Assembly (NCBI GenBank): GCA_016930115.1 | Contig: JAFGHN010000318.1 | Coordinates: 1-15,015 of the forward strand | Source of the DNA: Spirochaetales bacterium | Lineage (GTDB): Bacteria > Spirochaetota > Spirochaetia > ARS1246 | DNA length: 15,015 nucleotides | Direction: 5' to 3' | Part shown: piece by piece, positions 1-7,545 of the stretch | Position numbering within the stretch: the first letter of the stretch is position 1 | How the letters are laid out: each line of letters opens with the position of its first letter | Position numbers and translations under genes: made by a program | Notes under the pieces: model-generated | The model's input: the letters and a program-made list of their open reading frames with translations, nothing else | Databases searched by the model: none | Told to the model about the DNA's origin: nothing

Positions 1-461
1 AGGTCCACGTAGATGTTGCCGTTCCGTTCCCGCTGATAATAACCGATGACCATTTCGCCGACTTTGTCTATAAACTCGGAGTAAAGTGTATCCTTCTGAA
101 TCTCCCGCAACGTCTGCTTTGCTCGCTGTTTGGCGCTTTGCACGGCAACCCGTTCAAAATCCCGGGGATTGATCTCGATAAGAAGCTCATCGCCGATTTC
201 GCTTTCGCCGTTATACTGCAGCGCTTCGGATAGCTCCATCTCCGTGACAGGATCCATCACGTCTTCCACGATTTGTTTTTTGGCGAATATGTATACATCT
301 TCCCCGTCGTCGCTGAAACGGACCACAGCGTTGTCAGAGGTGCCGAACTTGCGTTTATATGCTGCAAGGAGAAGCTCTTCCACCGTTTTTTCGACAAGTT
401 CTTCCGAGAGTCCCCTGTCGTGTACCAATTGTCTTATCGCGTCACCAAGTCCAGATGCCAT
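1..461 (-). CDS. nusA: Transcription elongation/termination factor NusA, N-terminal part (runs off left edge)
   Basis: NusA binds RNA polymerase and nascent RNA, modulating pausing, intrinsic termination and antitermination in the cytoplasm. Only 153 codons are present, beginning MASGLGDAIRQLVHDRGL. They correspond to the polymerase-binding N-terminal domain: an N-terminal helix, then the typical EELLLAAYKRKFG segment (about residues 29-41), then the stretch around INPRDFERVAVQSAKQ that precedes the S1 domain. The S1 and KH domains lie outside the window. The ATG at 461 is chosen because the protein starts there like other NusA proteins. An AGGAGG ribosome-binding sequence (475-480) overlaps the rimP stop, 13 bases from this ATG; a nearer ATG at 470 is immediately followed by TAG. 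The 17-base gap to rimP and the conserved rimP-nusA order indicate one operon. Identity rests on N-terminal similarity and context. Confidence 0.93.
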   Translation of the reverse strand, partial: MASGLGDAIRQLVHDRGLSEELVEKTVEELLLAAYKRKFGTSDNAVVRFSDDGEDVYIFAKKQIVEDVMDPVTEMELSEALQYNGESEIGDELLIEINPRDFERVAVQSAKQRAKQTLREIQKDTLYSEFIDKVGEMVIGYYQRERNGNIYVD

Positions 462-474
462 GAACTACATCCCG

Positions 475-480
475 CCTCCT
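475..480 (-). promoter_or_regulatory. nusA ribosome-binding site with an ATG-TAG start-stop element
   Basis: Read on the minus strand, AGGAGG begins inside the TAG stop of rimP (TAGGAGG). It is followed 4 bases later by ATG-TAG (470-465) and 13 bases later by the nusA ATG (461). The ribosome site therefore faces two possible starts, one of which terminates at once. That the arrangement tunes nusA translation is inference. Confidence 0.6.
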
Positions 481-931
481 ACGAATTATCCAATTTTGCT
501 CTACGAATCGAGGAAAACAGATACGTTTCCGTCATGTCTCCCGTCTCAATATCGACAGAGTCTTTCGAACTTCTGATGATGATCCCCTTCTTCCAGTCAC
601 TCTCTTCGTCCAGCAGAAGCTCGACGCCCAGCCCGGTGAAGATCTCAAACTCTTCAGGGCTTTTGAGCCTGCGCTCGACACCCGGAGATGAAACCTCCAA
701 CCGGATCTCACTCTCAGGATGCAACATTTCAAGCCGAGGGTAAATAGCTCTGTAGGCCTGCGTGCACGCGTTCAAGTCTACACCGCTGCTGCGGTGAATA
801 ACCAGTACCACGTGCAAGACCCCCCGCCTTCGCGCCGAGCTAACCTCAACAACGGCCAAGCCAAGACCGCGCAGTACCTCCCTGACATCGGCAAGAATAA
901 TTTCATCTGCTTCACTGCGTCGCGTCTGCAT
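479..931 (-). CDS. rimP: Ribosome maturation factor RimP
   Basis: RimP assists maturation of the 30S ribosomal subunit. The 150-residue product has the family's two-part layout: an N-terminal alpha/beta domain containing LGLAVVEVSSARRRGVLHVV, then the signature VSSPGVER (about residues 80-87) and KSPEEFEIFTGLGVEL, then the C-terminal SH3-like part. The frame stays open upstream to a TTG at 979. However, that extension reads straight through a strong intrinsic terminator (943-968) and has no ribosome-binding sequence, so the ATG at 931 is preferred; it gives a normal family length. Only a weak purine stretch (GATAGAG) precedes this ATG. The gene lies 17 bases upstream of nusA and is expected to be cotranscribed with it. 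Every transcript entering rimP from upstream must pass the leader terminator. Confidence 0.93.
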   Translation of the reverse strand: MQTRRSEADEIILADVREVLRGLGLAVVEVSSARRRGVLHVVLVIHRSSGVDLNACTQAYRAIYPRLEMLHPESEIRLEVSSPGVERRLKSPEEFEIFTGLGVELLLDEESDWKKGIIIRSSKDSVDIETGDMTETYLFSSIRRAKLDNS

Positions 932-942
932 GTCTCTATCAA

Positions 943-968
943 TAAAAAAAGAGCCGTTTTCCGACTCT
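943..968 (-). terminator. Intrinsic terminator between comF and rimP, in the rimP-nusA leader
   Basis: On the minus strand AGAGTCG and CGGCTCT form a 7-bp stem (one G-T pair) closed by a GAAAA loop, followed directly by seven T residues. This is a textbook Rho-independent terminator. It ends 12 bases before the rimP ATG at 931, leaving no room for a promoter between. It can end the tamB-to-comF transcript, and it also lies downstream of the likely rimP promoter at 998-1027, so it may act as an attenuator. Confidence 0.85.
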
Positions 969-997
969 TCGAAGCTCAAGGTAAATGCTGATGAGTC

Positions 998-1027
998 AAC
1001 ATACCAACTTTACTGATGTTGTGTCAA
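998..1027 (-). promoter_or_regulatory. Probable sigma70-type promoter for rimP-nusA
   Basis: On the minus strand a perfect TTGACA (1027-1022) is separated by 18 bases from TATGTT (1003-998), a 4-of-6 match to the -10 consensus. Transcription would begin near 990-993. The promoter lies just past the comF stop (1039). The spacer begins with CAACAT and the -10 overlaps ATGTTG, a 6-bp inverted repeat. TTGAC followed by CATCAG occurs twice (1027-1013 and 999-988). These could be regulator-binding sequences, but nothing proves it. Confidence 0.5.
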
Positions 1028-1038
1028 GCTTATTTCTT

Positions 1039-1740
1039 TCATTGATCAAGCGCGATAGAGAGCATGCGCACTTCTGTGACTCCGGCAGATTTCAGCGCTG
1101 CGGCGCAAGCGTCCGCCGTTGCCCCGGTTGTGAAGACGTCGTCTATGAGAAGAACCTTGTCCGGCGGATGAGCGTGCTTCCTCAGATACACATTTCCTTT
1201 GAGGTTCTCCAAACGCCCCTGGTAATCCAGGCTCTTCTGCGCTGCCGAATTCCTCCTCTTGAGGATAGGATGGAATCGGATGCCGTAATTCCGACGAAGC
1301 TCCCGGCAGATTGCTTCTATCTGGTCCCAGCCCCTTGCCCGCTTCCGCGTTGAGCGGTATGGTACCGGAACAACGGCAAAACCGCAGTGTCTGTCTTGTA
1401 TCACCGGCGCCATACGGGCGGCGAAAAAACCGGCGAGAGGCTTCACATTCTTGGCCTTGAATTGGTTGATAAGCTCTTTTGTCTTTCCCTCGTAAATGAA
1501 CAGTGAGTAATTCGAGGTGAACAGGTAGTGTCTGTTCCTGCACCTTGTGCAAATATCTTTTTCCGAAACCAGCCGCGTGCTGCAAACAGAACAGAGCGGT
1601 CCGTCTCTTGCTGCAAGTTCCGCCTCGCACATCCCGCACACAGGGTACCTCCACTCTCTATCCGAAGAGAGAAGATCTCCGCAAAGAGAGCACCTTTCGG
1701 CGTAGAGAAGATCCAGGCCGATGGTGAGGGTGTTCCGCAT
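1039..1740 (-). CDS. comF: ComF family protein (zinc finger plus phosphoribosyltransferase domain)
   Basis: ComF-family proteins couple an N-terminal cysteine-rich zinc finger to a type I phosphoribosyltransferase fold. In naturally competent bacteria ComF helps take up or process single-stranded DNA; elsewhere its role is unclear. The 233-residue product shows four CxxC pairs at residues 17/20, 35/38, 50/53 and 64/67. It also has the family's VVPVPYRSTRKRARGWDQ segment and the PRPP-binding loop VLLIDDVFTTGAT (about 196-208), all intact. An in-frame stop lies 15 bases upstream of the ATG at 1740, which supports this start; the ribosome site is weak (TTAGG). It follows mutS by 33 bases and is probably the last gene of the tamB operon, since a terminator and a new promoter come next. 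The family assignment is secure; competence in this organism cannot be inferred. Confidence 0.93.
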   Translation of the reverse strand: MRNTLTIGLDLLYAERCSLCGDLLSSDREWRYPVCGMCEAELAARDGPLCSVCSTRLVSEKDICTRCRNRHYLFTSNYSLFIYEGKTKELINQFKAKNVKPLAGFFAARMAPVIQDRHCGFAVVPVPYRSTRKRARGWDQIEAICRELRRNYGIRFHPILKRRNSAAQKSLDYQGRLENLKGNVYLRKHAHPPDKVLLIDDVFTTGATADACAAALKSAGVTEVRMLSIALDQ

Positions 1741-1773
1741 ACAGCTGATGAACTAACCTAAGGGCGGTTTGAT

Positions 1774-4374
1774 TCACTTTGCAAGCTCGTTGTGCCAGCG
1801 AAAGATGAGCGAGAGTGCTTCCAGCGGCGTGAGCCTGTCTGGGTTGAGGGACGCTAGTTCTTTCAGAAGCAGGTCTTCCCCCGAAAAAAGCGCCGTTTGC
1901 GCCGGCTGACGGGCCGGGTGCGGCGCAGGTCTTCCTGCTTTCTCAGATTCCCCAGCGGTTCCCTCCGGCAACTTCCGCCCCCTGCGGAGCAACTCTTCGA
2001 GAATCGATCCTGCGCGGTCAATGACCTCCGCAGGCACCCCCGCCAGCTTGGCGACGTGTATGCCGTAGGAATGATCGGCGGCCCCGGGCTTCACTTTTTT
2101 CAGGAACACAACGTCGCCTTCATTCTCCACCACGGTGAGCGCAAGGTTCCTCTTTTTCTCGTGTTCGATCAGAGTCAATTCATGAAAATGCGTAGCGAAA
2201 AACACTTTGGCGCCGCGTGAGAGAAGAAACTCCGTGACCGCCCAGGCGATTGCCAATCCGTCATTGGTGCTCGTGCCCCTTCCCACTTCGTCCATGATGA
2301 TAAGGCTTCTTTCGGTGGCCGTGTGCAGTATATGCGCGGTTTCGGTCATCTCCACCAGGAAAGTAGATTCACCCCTTGCCAGGTTGTCCGACGCACCCAC
2401 GCGGCAAAAAATGCGATCCACCAATCCAATTGCCGCTTCCTTTGCCGGGACGAAAGATCCAACCTGAGCCATGAGCACGATGAGCGCTACCTGTCTCAAG
2501 TACGTGGATTTTCCCGCCATGTTTGGCCCGGTAATGAGCAAAAAAGAGACGCCCGCGGTATCGATATCCGTGCTGTTGGGCACGAACTCACCGGCAGGAA
2601 GGTAGGCTTCCACAACCGGGTGCCTGCCGTCTTCTATGAGAATCCGTTGCGTCTCATTGATCTCCGGTCTTACGTAACCATGTACCGTCGCCGCCTGGGC
2701 AAAGGAGCAGAGACAATCCAGTCTTGCGATCCAGACCGCGAGATCGAGAAGGTGCGCCACCCGTTCCCGCACCTGTTCGCGCACTTTCAGGAAAAGGTCC
2801 TTCTCAAGCTCCACTATTTCTTCGGTGGCCGTGTTAAGCTGGCTCTCCAGTTCGATCAGCCTGTCGGTTGTGAAGCGTTCGGAACCAACCAGGGATTGCC
2901 GGCGGATGAAGTGGTCCGGTACGGAGGACACGTTGCTTTTGGTAACCTCGAGGTAATAACCTATTATTTTATTGAAACGGATACGGAGGTTCTGGATCCC
3001 GGAACGTTCTTTCTCTTCCGCAAGATACGAATTGAGTATCTCCTGCCGGTTGTGCTTTGTTCCGCGCAACGAATCGAGCTCTTCCGAGTATCCGGACCTT
3101 ATCAGGCGGCCTTCGGTGAGAATCACGGAAGGGTCCTCATCGACTGCACGCTCGATCAGTGTGCGGATCTCTTCAACCGCGGAACGGGCCCTGGCGTCAT
3201 CGGTCCATCTTTCAAAGTCTTCGTCGAGCAGGTTTTCAAGCGACGCGGCGCTGTCAAGGGTCTGTTTAACGGCGAGCAAGTTTTTCGCGTGCGCTCTATC
3301 CATGGCCACAAGGGCGGAGAGGCGCTCAAGATCGAGGGAGCCCGAAAGGACCTCTCTCAGACGCGAAAGCAGGAGCTGGTTACGGTAGAGCGTCTCTACC
3401 TTTGAGAGCCTGTTTTCGATCGCCTTCCTGTCGTTGAGCGGGTTCAACAGCCAGCTTTTCAGCTGACGGGCCCCCATTGCCGTCCTTGTATGATCAAGCA
3501 CCTCCAGGAGCGTGTACTTGGAGGCGCCGTCGTACAGGTTTTTCACAATCTCGAGATTTCTGCGTGTTGATTCGTCCAGCCCAAGGAACTCGCTGTCGGT
3601 GTATAACTTGATTTTCAGAAGGTGGCCGAGCAGGCTCTTCGAGGTATCCGCGACGTACTCAAGAAGGACCCCCGCCGGAAGTATCGCAGGTTCATCGTCA
3701 CCGATGCCAAAGCCCTTGAGGTTTGCGACCTTGAGCCGGCTCTTGAGCATTTCCGCGCTTGTTTCAAGATCGAAATGCCAGTCAGGGTACCTGTTGACCA
3801 TGAGATCCGGATATTCCGCTATGATCCTGTTGATACTTTGATCTTCCTCGAGGAGCGATTCCTGTATCAGTATTTCCTTTGGCATCAATCGGGCAAACTC
3901 TCGCCTTAGTTTCTCAATCCTTCCGGTAAACGGAGCGGCGGTGATTTGAAAGTCGCCTGTAGACAGGTCAAGCGAGGCGATTGCCAGATGGTTCTTTGTG
4001 CGCCCCACGGCAATCAGATAATTGTTGGATGCTTTATCGAGGTAGTCTTCGTCTACCACCGTCCCCGGGGTGATGACCTGCACAACGCTTCTTTCGGCTA
4101 TACCTTTCCCGTCCTGGGGCAACGACGTCTGTTCGCAGACGGCGATCTTTTTGCCCGCCTTCAGGAGCCTTGAGATATAGTTCTGGGACGCATGATACGG
4201 AATACCGCACATGGGTACTCCGTTCCTCGCGGTGAGCGTCAAGTTCAGAAGCGAGCTGATTTCTTTGGCGTCTTTTTCGAACATTTCATAGAAGTCGCCC
4301 ATTCTGAAAAAGAGCACAGCGTCGCCGTGTTCGTGCTTTATGCGGCGATACTGTTGCATCATGGGTGTGTTCAT
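1774..4374 (-). CDS. mutS: DNA mismatch repair ATPase MutS
   Basis: MutS recognises base mismatches and small loops, then recruits MutL. The 866-residue product (counted from the ATG at 4374) carries the mismatch-wedge motif GDFYEMF, with Phe28 and Glu30 as the mismatch-contacting pair. The ABC-type ATPase has Walker A GPNMAGKST (616-624), Walker B LIIMDE (Asp695, Glu696) with GRGTST following, and the FFATHFHEL switch. A proline-rich linker then leads to QTALF (826-830), a likely beta-clamp-binding motif, and the typical C-terminal end TPLEALSLIFRWHNEL. Length is close to the family norm. The frame is open back to a TTG at 4425, but that would overlap ompH by 32 bases and add residues unlike other MutS proteins. 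The ATG at 4374 leaves a 19-base gap after the ompH stop; the GAGGTGA at the ompH end is rather far from it, so a TTG at 4380 is also possible. Confidence 0.97.
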   Translation of the reverse strand: MNTPMMQQYRRIKHEHGDAVLFFRMGDFYEMFEKDAKEISSLLNLTLTARNGVPMCGIPYHASQNYISRLLKAGKKIAVCEQTSLPQDGKGIAERSVVQVITPGTVVDEDYLDKASNNYLIAVGRTKNHLAIASLDLSTGDFQITAAPFTGRIEKLRREFARLMPKEILIQESLLEEDQSINRIIAEYPDLMVNRYPDWHFDLETSAEMLKSRLKVANLKGFGIGDDEPAILPAGVLLEYVADTSKSLLGHLLKIKLYTDSEFLGLDESTRRNLEIVKNLYDGASKYTLLEVLDHTRTAMGARQLKSWLLNPLNDRKAIENRLSKVETLYRNQLLLSRLREVLSGSLDLERLSALVAMDRAHAKNLLAVKQTLDSAASLENLLDEDFERWTDDARARSAVEEIRTLIERAVDEDPSVILTEGRLIRSGYSEELDSLRGTKHNRQEILNSYLAEEKERSGIQNLRIRFNKIIGYYLEVTKSNVSSVPDHFIRRQSLVGSERFTTDRLIELESQLNTATEEIVELEKDLFLKVREQVRERVAHLLDLAVWIARLDCLCSFAQAATVHGYVRPEINETQRILIEDGRHPVVEAYLPAGEFVPNSTDIDTAGVSFLLITGPNMAGKSTYLRQVALIVLMAQVGSFVPAKEAAIGLVDRIFCRVGASDNLARGESTFLVEMTETAHILHTATERSLIIMDEVGRGTSTNDGLAIAWAVTEFLLSRGAKVFFATHFHELTLIEHEKKRNLALTVVENEGDVVFLKKVKPGAADHSYGIHVAKLAGVPAEVIDRAGSILEELLRRGRKLPEGTAGESEKAGRPAPHPARQPAQTALFSGEDLLLKELASLNPDRLTPLEALSLIFRWHNELAK

Positions 4375-4393
4375 TGGCAAAATGGCCGGCTTT

Positions 4394-4918
4394 TCACCTC
4401 GCCATGGCTTTGAGCCTGTTGACAATCAGTTCGGTAATATCGATTTCGGGGCTCAGCCAGATCACGCTTACCGCGTTGGCGTCGAGCACGATGGTGTATC
4501 CTTCGTTTATGGCGATATACTCGATCGCTTTCAGTATATCGAGGGCTATGTCGCGGCCCTGGAGAAAATCATTCTGGGTAATTTCGATTTCTTTTATCTT
4601 GATTTCCTGCCACTGCCTGATGAAGGTCTTGAAATCAACTATTTCCCGTTCAAGCCGTGCAACCTTAAGCTCATCTGCGTTCTCCTTCGCGTCCAAAAGC
4701 TCCAGCTCTTTCGTATTGAGGTCCTCCAGGTATTCGAGCCTTTTTTCCTCATAGGCGTCTTTAAGTATCTGCAATTTGCTGAAGGCCGGGGAGCCGCTCG
4801 GGAAATTGTCGATGATTTCCTGAAAATCAACCACCGCAATTTTGGATAGCTGTTCGGCAAATGCAGACGTGGATGAGAAGAGAATAACAACGCTCAAGAG
4901 GATAAGTCCCTTCTTCAT
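4394..4918 (-). CDS. skp: OmpH/Skp-family periplasmic chaperone
   Basis: Skp (OmpH) is a periplasmic chaperone that holds unfolded outer-membrane proteins on their way to BamA. The 174-residue product has a clear Sec signal peptide: a KK start, a hydrophobic core LILLSVVILF and probable cleavage after AFA (residue 21). The family's opening IAVVDFQEIIDNFP follows, then a long charged helical stretch (about 46-125, rich in Glu, Lys and Leu, likely coiled coil), and the C-terminal strand region YTIVLDANAV. Length matches the family. The ribosome site AGGAGA (4929-4924) overlaps the bamA stop, 5 bases before the ATG, so translation is probably coupled. Its place directly after bamA supports the chaperone role. 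Skp-family sequences diverge strongly, so the call rests on architecture, the opening motif and context. Confidence 0.9.
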   Translation of the reverse strand: MKKGLILLSVVILFSSTSAFAEQLSKIAVVDFQEIIDNFPSGSPAFSKLQILKDAYEEKRLEYLEDLNTKELELLDAKENADELKVARLEREIVDFKTFIRQWQEIKIKEIEITQNDFLQGRDIALDILKAIEYIAINEGYTIVLDANAVSVIWLSPEIDITELIVNRLKAMAR

Positions 4919-4927
4919 GACATTCTC

Positions 4928-7537
4928 CTAATAAAGATCCGCTGTGAAAGAGATGACGAAATCTATCCCCGAATCAGGCTTATTGACCCGGGAAAACACG
5001 TTTCCGCCCTGCCAGGCAATTTGGTCGTTTTCAAACGTGAATCTTTTTGTGAAGTAAAGACCGATGGGGAATCCCGGTATGGTAAGCCTCGCGCCGCCCC
5101 CGAAACCAAAGAGAAAATCGTTGACCGTGAGATTCTTGAACTGAGCCGTCTCCGGCCAGCTGCCGGTCCCGCTGAAATACCAGTCCCACCAGATATAATC
5201 CTTTATAATCGGCATCCTGAGCTCGATCCAGTTGTCCCACAGGACTTTCCTGTCGTACAGCGGCGACCAGCCGCGGGCCATGGTCAGGCCGTCGACGTAG
5301 AGAAGCTCCTGGCTGGTTATATTCGTCATCCACTCCCAACCGTTCTCACCCTTGGCCCATTGCGGCAGAATGAAGGCGATTGAGCTGTTGAGCGCAAGAA
5401 CCCCTGTCAGATTGCCCGTTTCCGTGAGCGGGACATCGAAGAGCTTGAGAAACCCCTGTAGTTTTGAGCTCGAAAGGATGTAATCCCTTGTCGACGGCAG
5501 TATCCCGCCGTTGTAAGTAAAGGATTGCCTCGCAAAAATACCTTTTGTGGGGCTGATGACCAGATCGCGCGAATCGAAGGTAACGTTGAATATCTGTTTT
5601 GTATTCGGCTTCAGCGACCCCAAATTCTCCCGGATTGCAGCATCGTAGGGGCGGTATACCGCCTCATCGTAGTTGACGAATGAGAGCGCGGTGTCCAGCC
5701 GCGTTGCAAGACCGATCCTGCCGTAAGGCGTCACAAAGGTGTAGCCGGTGCTCCCGCCCAAAGTGATATTGAACGAGTCATATTCCATCAGATAGGAGCT
5801 ATCGATGGTCTCTCCGTTGCTTACCGCGTAGGCATAATCGGTAACAACATCGCCGTTTGCCACCGCGTCGGTGAGCTCTTCCCAGGTGCCTGTAAACGGT
5901 GTGCCGTCGGCTTTGTTGACGTAGTGTCCGTCGTAGGGATCCGGAACGCGGTTCGGGTCGCTGGCCGAAAACACCGGCGCAAGGATATCCTGCTTGATAT
6001 TCTGCGCAAGGGAATGATCGATTGTAAGGTCCGCACCGGCGGACCATCTCTTCTGGAAAAGCCAATTCTCGGTGAAACTGAAATTCAAGTTTTGCGTGTT
6101 GCCGGCGACCTCGGTTCCGATACGAAAGTTCTGTCCTTTGCCGAGAAAGTTGCTGTCGTTCCAGCCGACGATGCCGACAAGCGGAATCCCGGAGCTCGCG
6201 CCGGAGAAGGTGATGCCGAACTCTATGTTGGTTGTTCTCCCCTCCTCCACATTGAAGATAACATCGACAAGTCCTTCTTCAGTGCTCTGCCGTACGTCCG
6301 GAATGATAGAGGAAAAATACTGGGTATTCTGGAGGTTTTGCCATCCCTGGATGTAGTTGCGCGCGCTGAAAATGTCCCCCACTTCAAACGGGAGTTCCCG
6401 GTATATGACGTAATCCTTCGTTTTCTCATTACCCCTGATGATGATGTTTGCGATATGGGCTCTTCCACGCTCTACGATACGTATCACGTACCTGATTTCG
6501 CGCTTTTCCTCATCACGGATGGCGTCCAGCGAAATGGTGTTGTAAATATAGCCGTCGCTTGCGTACAGATCGTTAATACGCTGGAAATCAGTCTCGAGCT
6601 TTGTTCTCGAAAGCACTTTGCCGGGCGTTTGCCTGAGGAGCTCTTCGAGCTCCCCGTCGGAGAACAAGTCGTTGCCTTCAAAGGTCATACCGCCGTAGGT
6701 CCACTGCTTCCCCTCCTCTATGTAGAAAGTGAGGGTGAGCTGCGAGCCTTCCTCTTCGCTCTCTTCTACGGTCTTGACTACGTCCATTACTTTTGCGTCA
6801 ACGTAGCCGCGGTCCCAATAGTAAAGCTCTACGGCACGCCTGTCCTCGGCCACTTTGCTCTCCTGATAGACGCCGCTCGAGAAAAGCGAGCGTTCCTTTG
6901 TTTTCATCGTACGCTTGAGGGTACTTTCGGAGGCAAAGGAAATCCCGGAAAAGCGGATCTCGGCCACGCGGGTTTGACTTCCCTCGGTGATTGTGAAGAC
7001 CACCGTGGCGCTTGTTTCCTCGTCACGCTCGATACGCCCTTTTACATCCACATCCGGGTACCCTTTTTCAAGGTAGAGCGCCCGTATCGCTTCCACGTCG
7101 ACGCTGAGTTTCGCCTTATTGACCATATCGCCGGTTTTCAGAAGGACTGCGTCGAGAATATCGTTTTCCCGTACCGAGTTGTTCCCGTCTATGACGATGG
7201 TATTCACCACCGGGCGCTCTTTAACGGTGAACTGGATTATTACCGAGGATCTCCCGGCGGTGCCCGGAAGCGCCTCCGGGAGCAGTTCTTCAAAATAATC
7301 AAGCGCGTAGAGCGAGCTTTGCAGGTCCCAGGACAACGGGTTGGTGAACTTCTCTCCGATGTACGGTTCTATAACACCGTCGAGCTCGGTCTCCGACACG
7401 TTTACCAGCCCTTTGAAGGTGATATTCTCAACGGGTTTGTTGAGATACCAGGTTTCAGAAGAGTTGTCTCCCGTCTGGGCCGATGCGGTGTAAAAAACAA
7501 GAAAGAGAAGAAGGAAAAGGAGCACGCCTTTGCGCAT
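4928..7537 (-). CDS. bamA: Outer membrane protein assembly factor BamA
   Basis: BamA is the outer-membrane barrel that folds and inserts other barrel proteins. The 869-residue product has a signal peptide (MRKGVLLFLLLFLVFYTASA, cleavage near 20). Five POTRA domains follow, each opening with a hydrophobic strand and a G-N/S turn: VENITFKGLVNVSE, VVNTIVIDGNNSVREN, RVAEIRFSGISFAS, WTYGGMTFEGNDLFSDGE and HIANIIIRGNEKTKDY. The C-terminal barrel spans about 437-869. The loop-6 motif, VRGF/Y in most family members, reads ARGW (754-757). A roughly 75-residue loop near 510-585 is the most unusual part. The chain ends in FTADLY, an aromatic terminus. The ribosome site GAGGTGA overlaps the tamB stop, 8 bases upstream, so tamB and bamA are very likely coupled. 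From memory it is equivalent to T. pallidum TP0326 (Tp92). Confidence 0.96.
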   Translation of the reverse strand: MRKGVLLFLLLFLVFYTASAQTGDNSSETWYLNKPVENITFKGLVNVSETELDGVIEPYIGEKFTNPLSWDLQSSLYALDYFEELLPEALPGTAGRSSVIIQFTVKERPVVNTIVIDGNNSVRENDILDAVLLKTGDMVNKAKLSVDVEAIRALYLEKGYPDVDVKGRIERDEETSATVVFTITEGSQTRVAEIRFSGISFASESTLKRTMKTKERSLFSSGVYQESKVAEDRRAVELYYWDRGYVDAKVMDVVKTVEESEEEGSQLTLTFYIEEGKQWTYGGMTFEGNDLFSDGELEELLRQTPGKVLSRTKLETDFQRINDLYASDGYIYNTISLDAIRDEEKREIRYVIRIVERGRAHIANIIIRGNEKTKDYVIYRELPFEVGDIFSARNYIQGWQNLQNTQYFSSIIPDVRQSTEEGLVDVIFNVEEGRTTNIEFGITFSGASSGIPLVGIVGWNDSNFLGKGQNFRIGTEVAGNTQNLNFSFTENWLFQKRWSAGADLTIDHSLAQNIKQDILAPVFSASDPNRVPDPYDGHYVNKADGTPFTGTWEELTDAVANGDVVTDYAYAVSNGETIDSSYLMEYDSFNITLGGSTGYTFVTPYGRIGLATRLDTALSFVNYDEAVYRPYDAAIRENLGSLKPNTKQIFNVTFDSRDLVISPTKGIFARQSFTYNGGILPSTRDYILSSSKLQGFLKLFDVPLTETGNLTGVLALNSSIAFILPQWAKGENGWEWMTNITSQELLYVDGLTMARGWSPLYDRKVLWDNWIELRMPIIKDYIWWDWYFSGTGSWPETAQFKNLTVNDFLFGFGGGARLTIPGFPIGLYFTKRFTFENDQIAWQGGNVFSRVNKPDSGIDFVISFTADLY

Positions 7538-7545
7538 AGATCACC

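Noticed and set aside
932..979. Extended rimP starting at TTG 979
   Set aside because: The added 16 residues are translated from the terminator hairpin and T-run, with no ribosome site; the ATG at 931 gives a standard RimP.
719..1353. Plus-strand frames opposite rimP, the leader and comF
   Set aside because: They are short, without ribosome sites or family features, and fully covered by genes or signals on the other strand.
2323..3405. A 360-codon open frame on the plus strand opposite mutS
   Set aside because: It has the same codon-aligned antisense phase as the bamA shadow, and its protein has no family features.
4375..4425. Extended mutS starting at TTG 4425
   Set aside because: It overlaps the ompH end by 32 bases and adds residues not typical of MutS; the ATG at 4374 fits the family.
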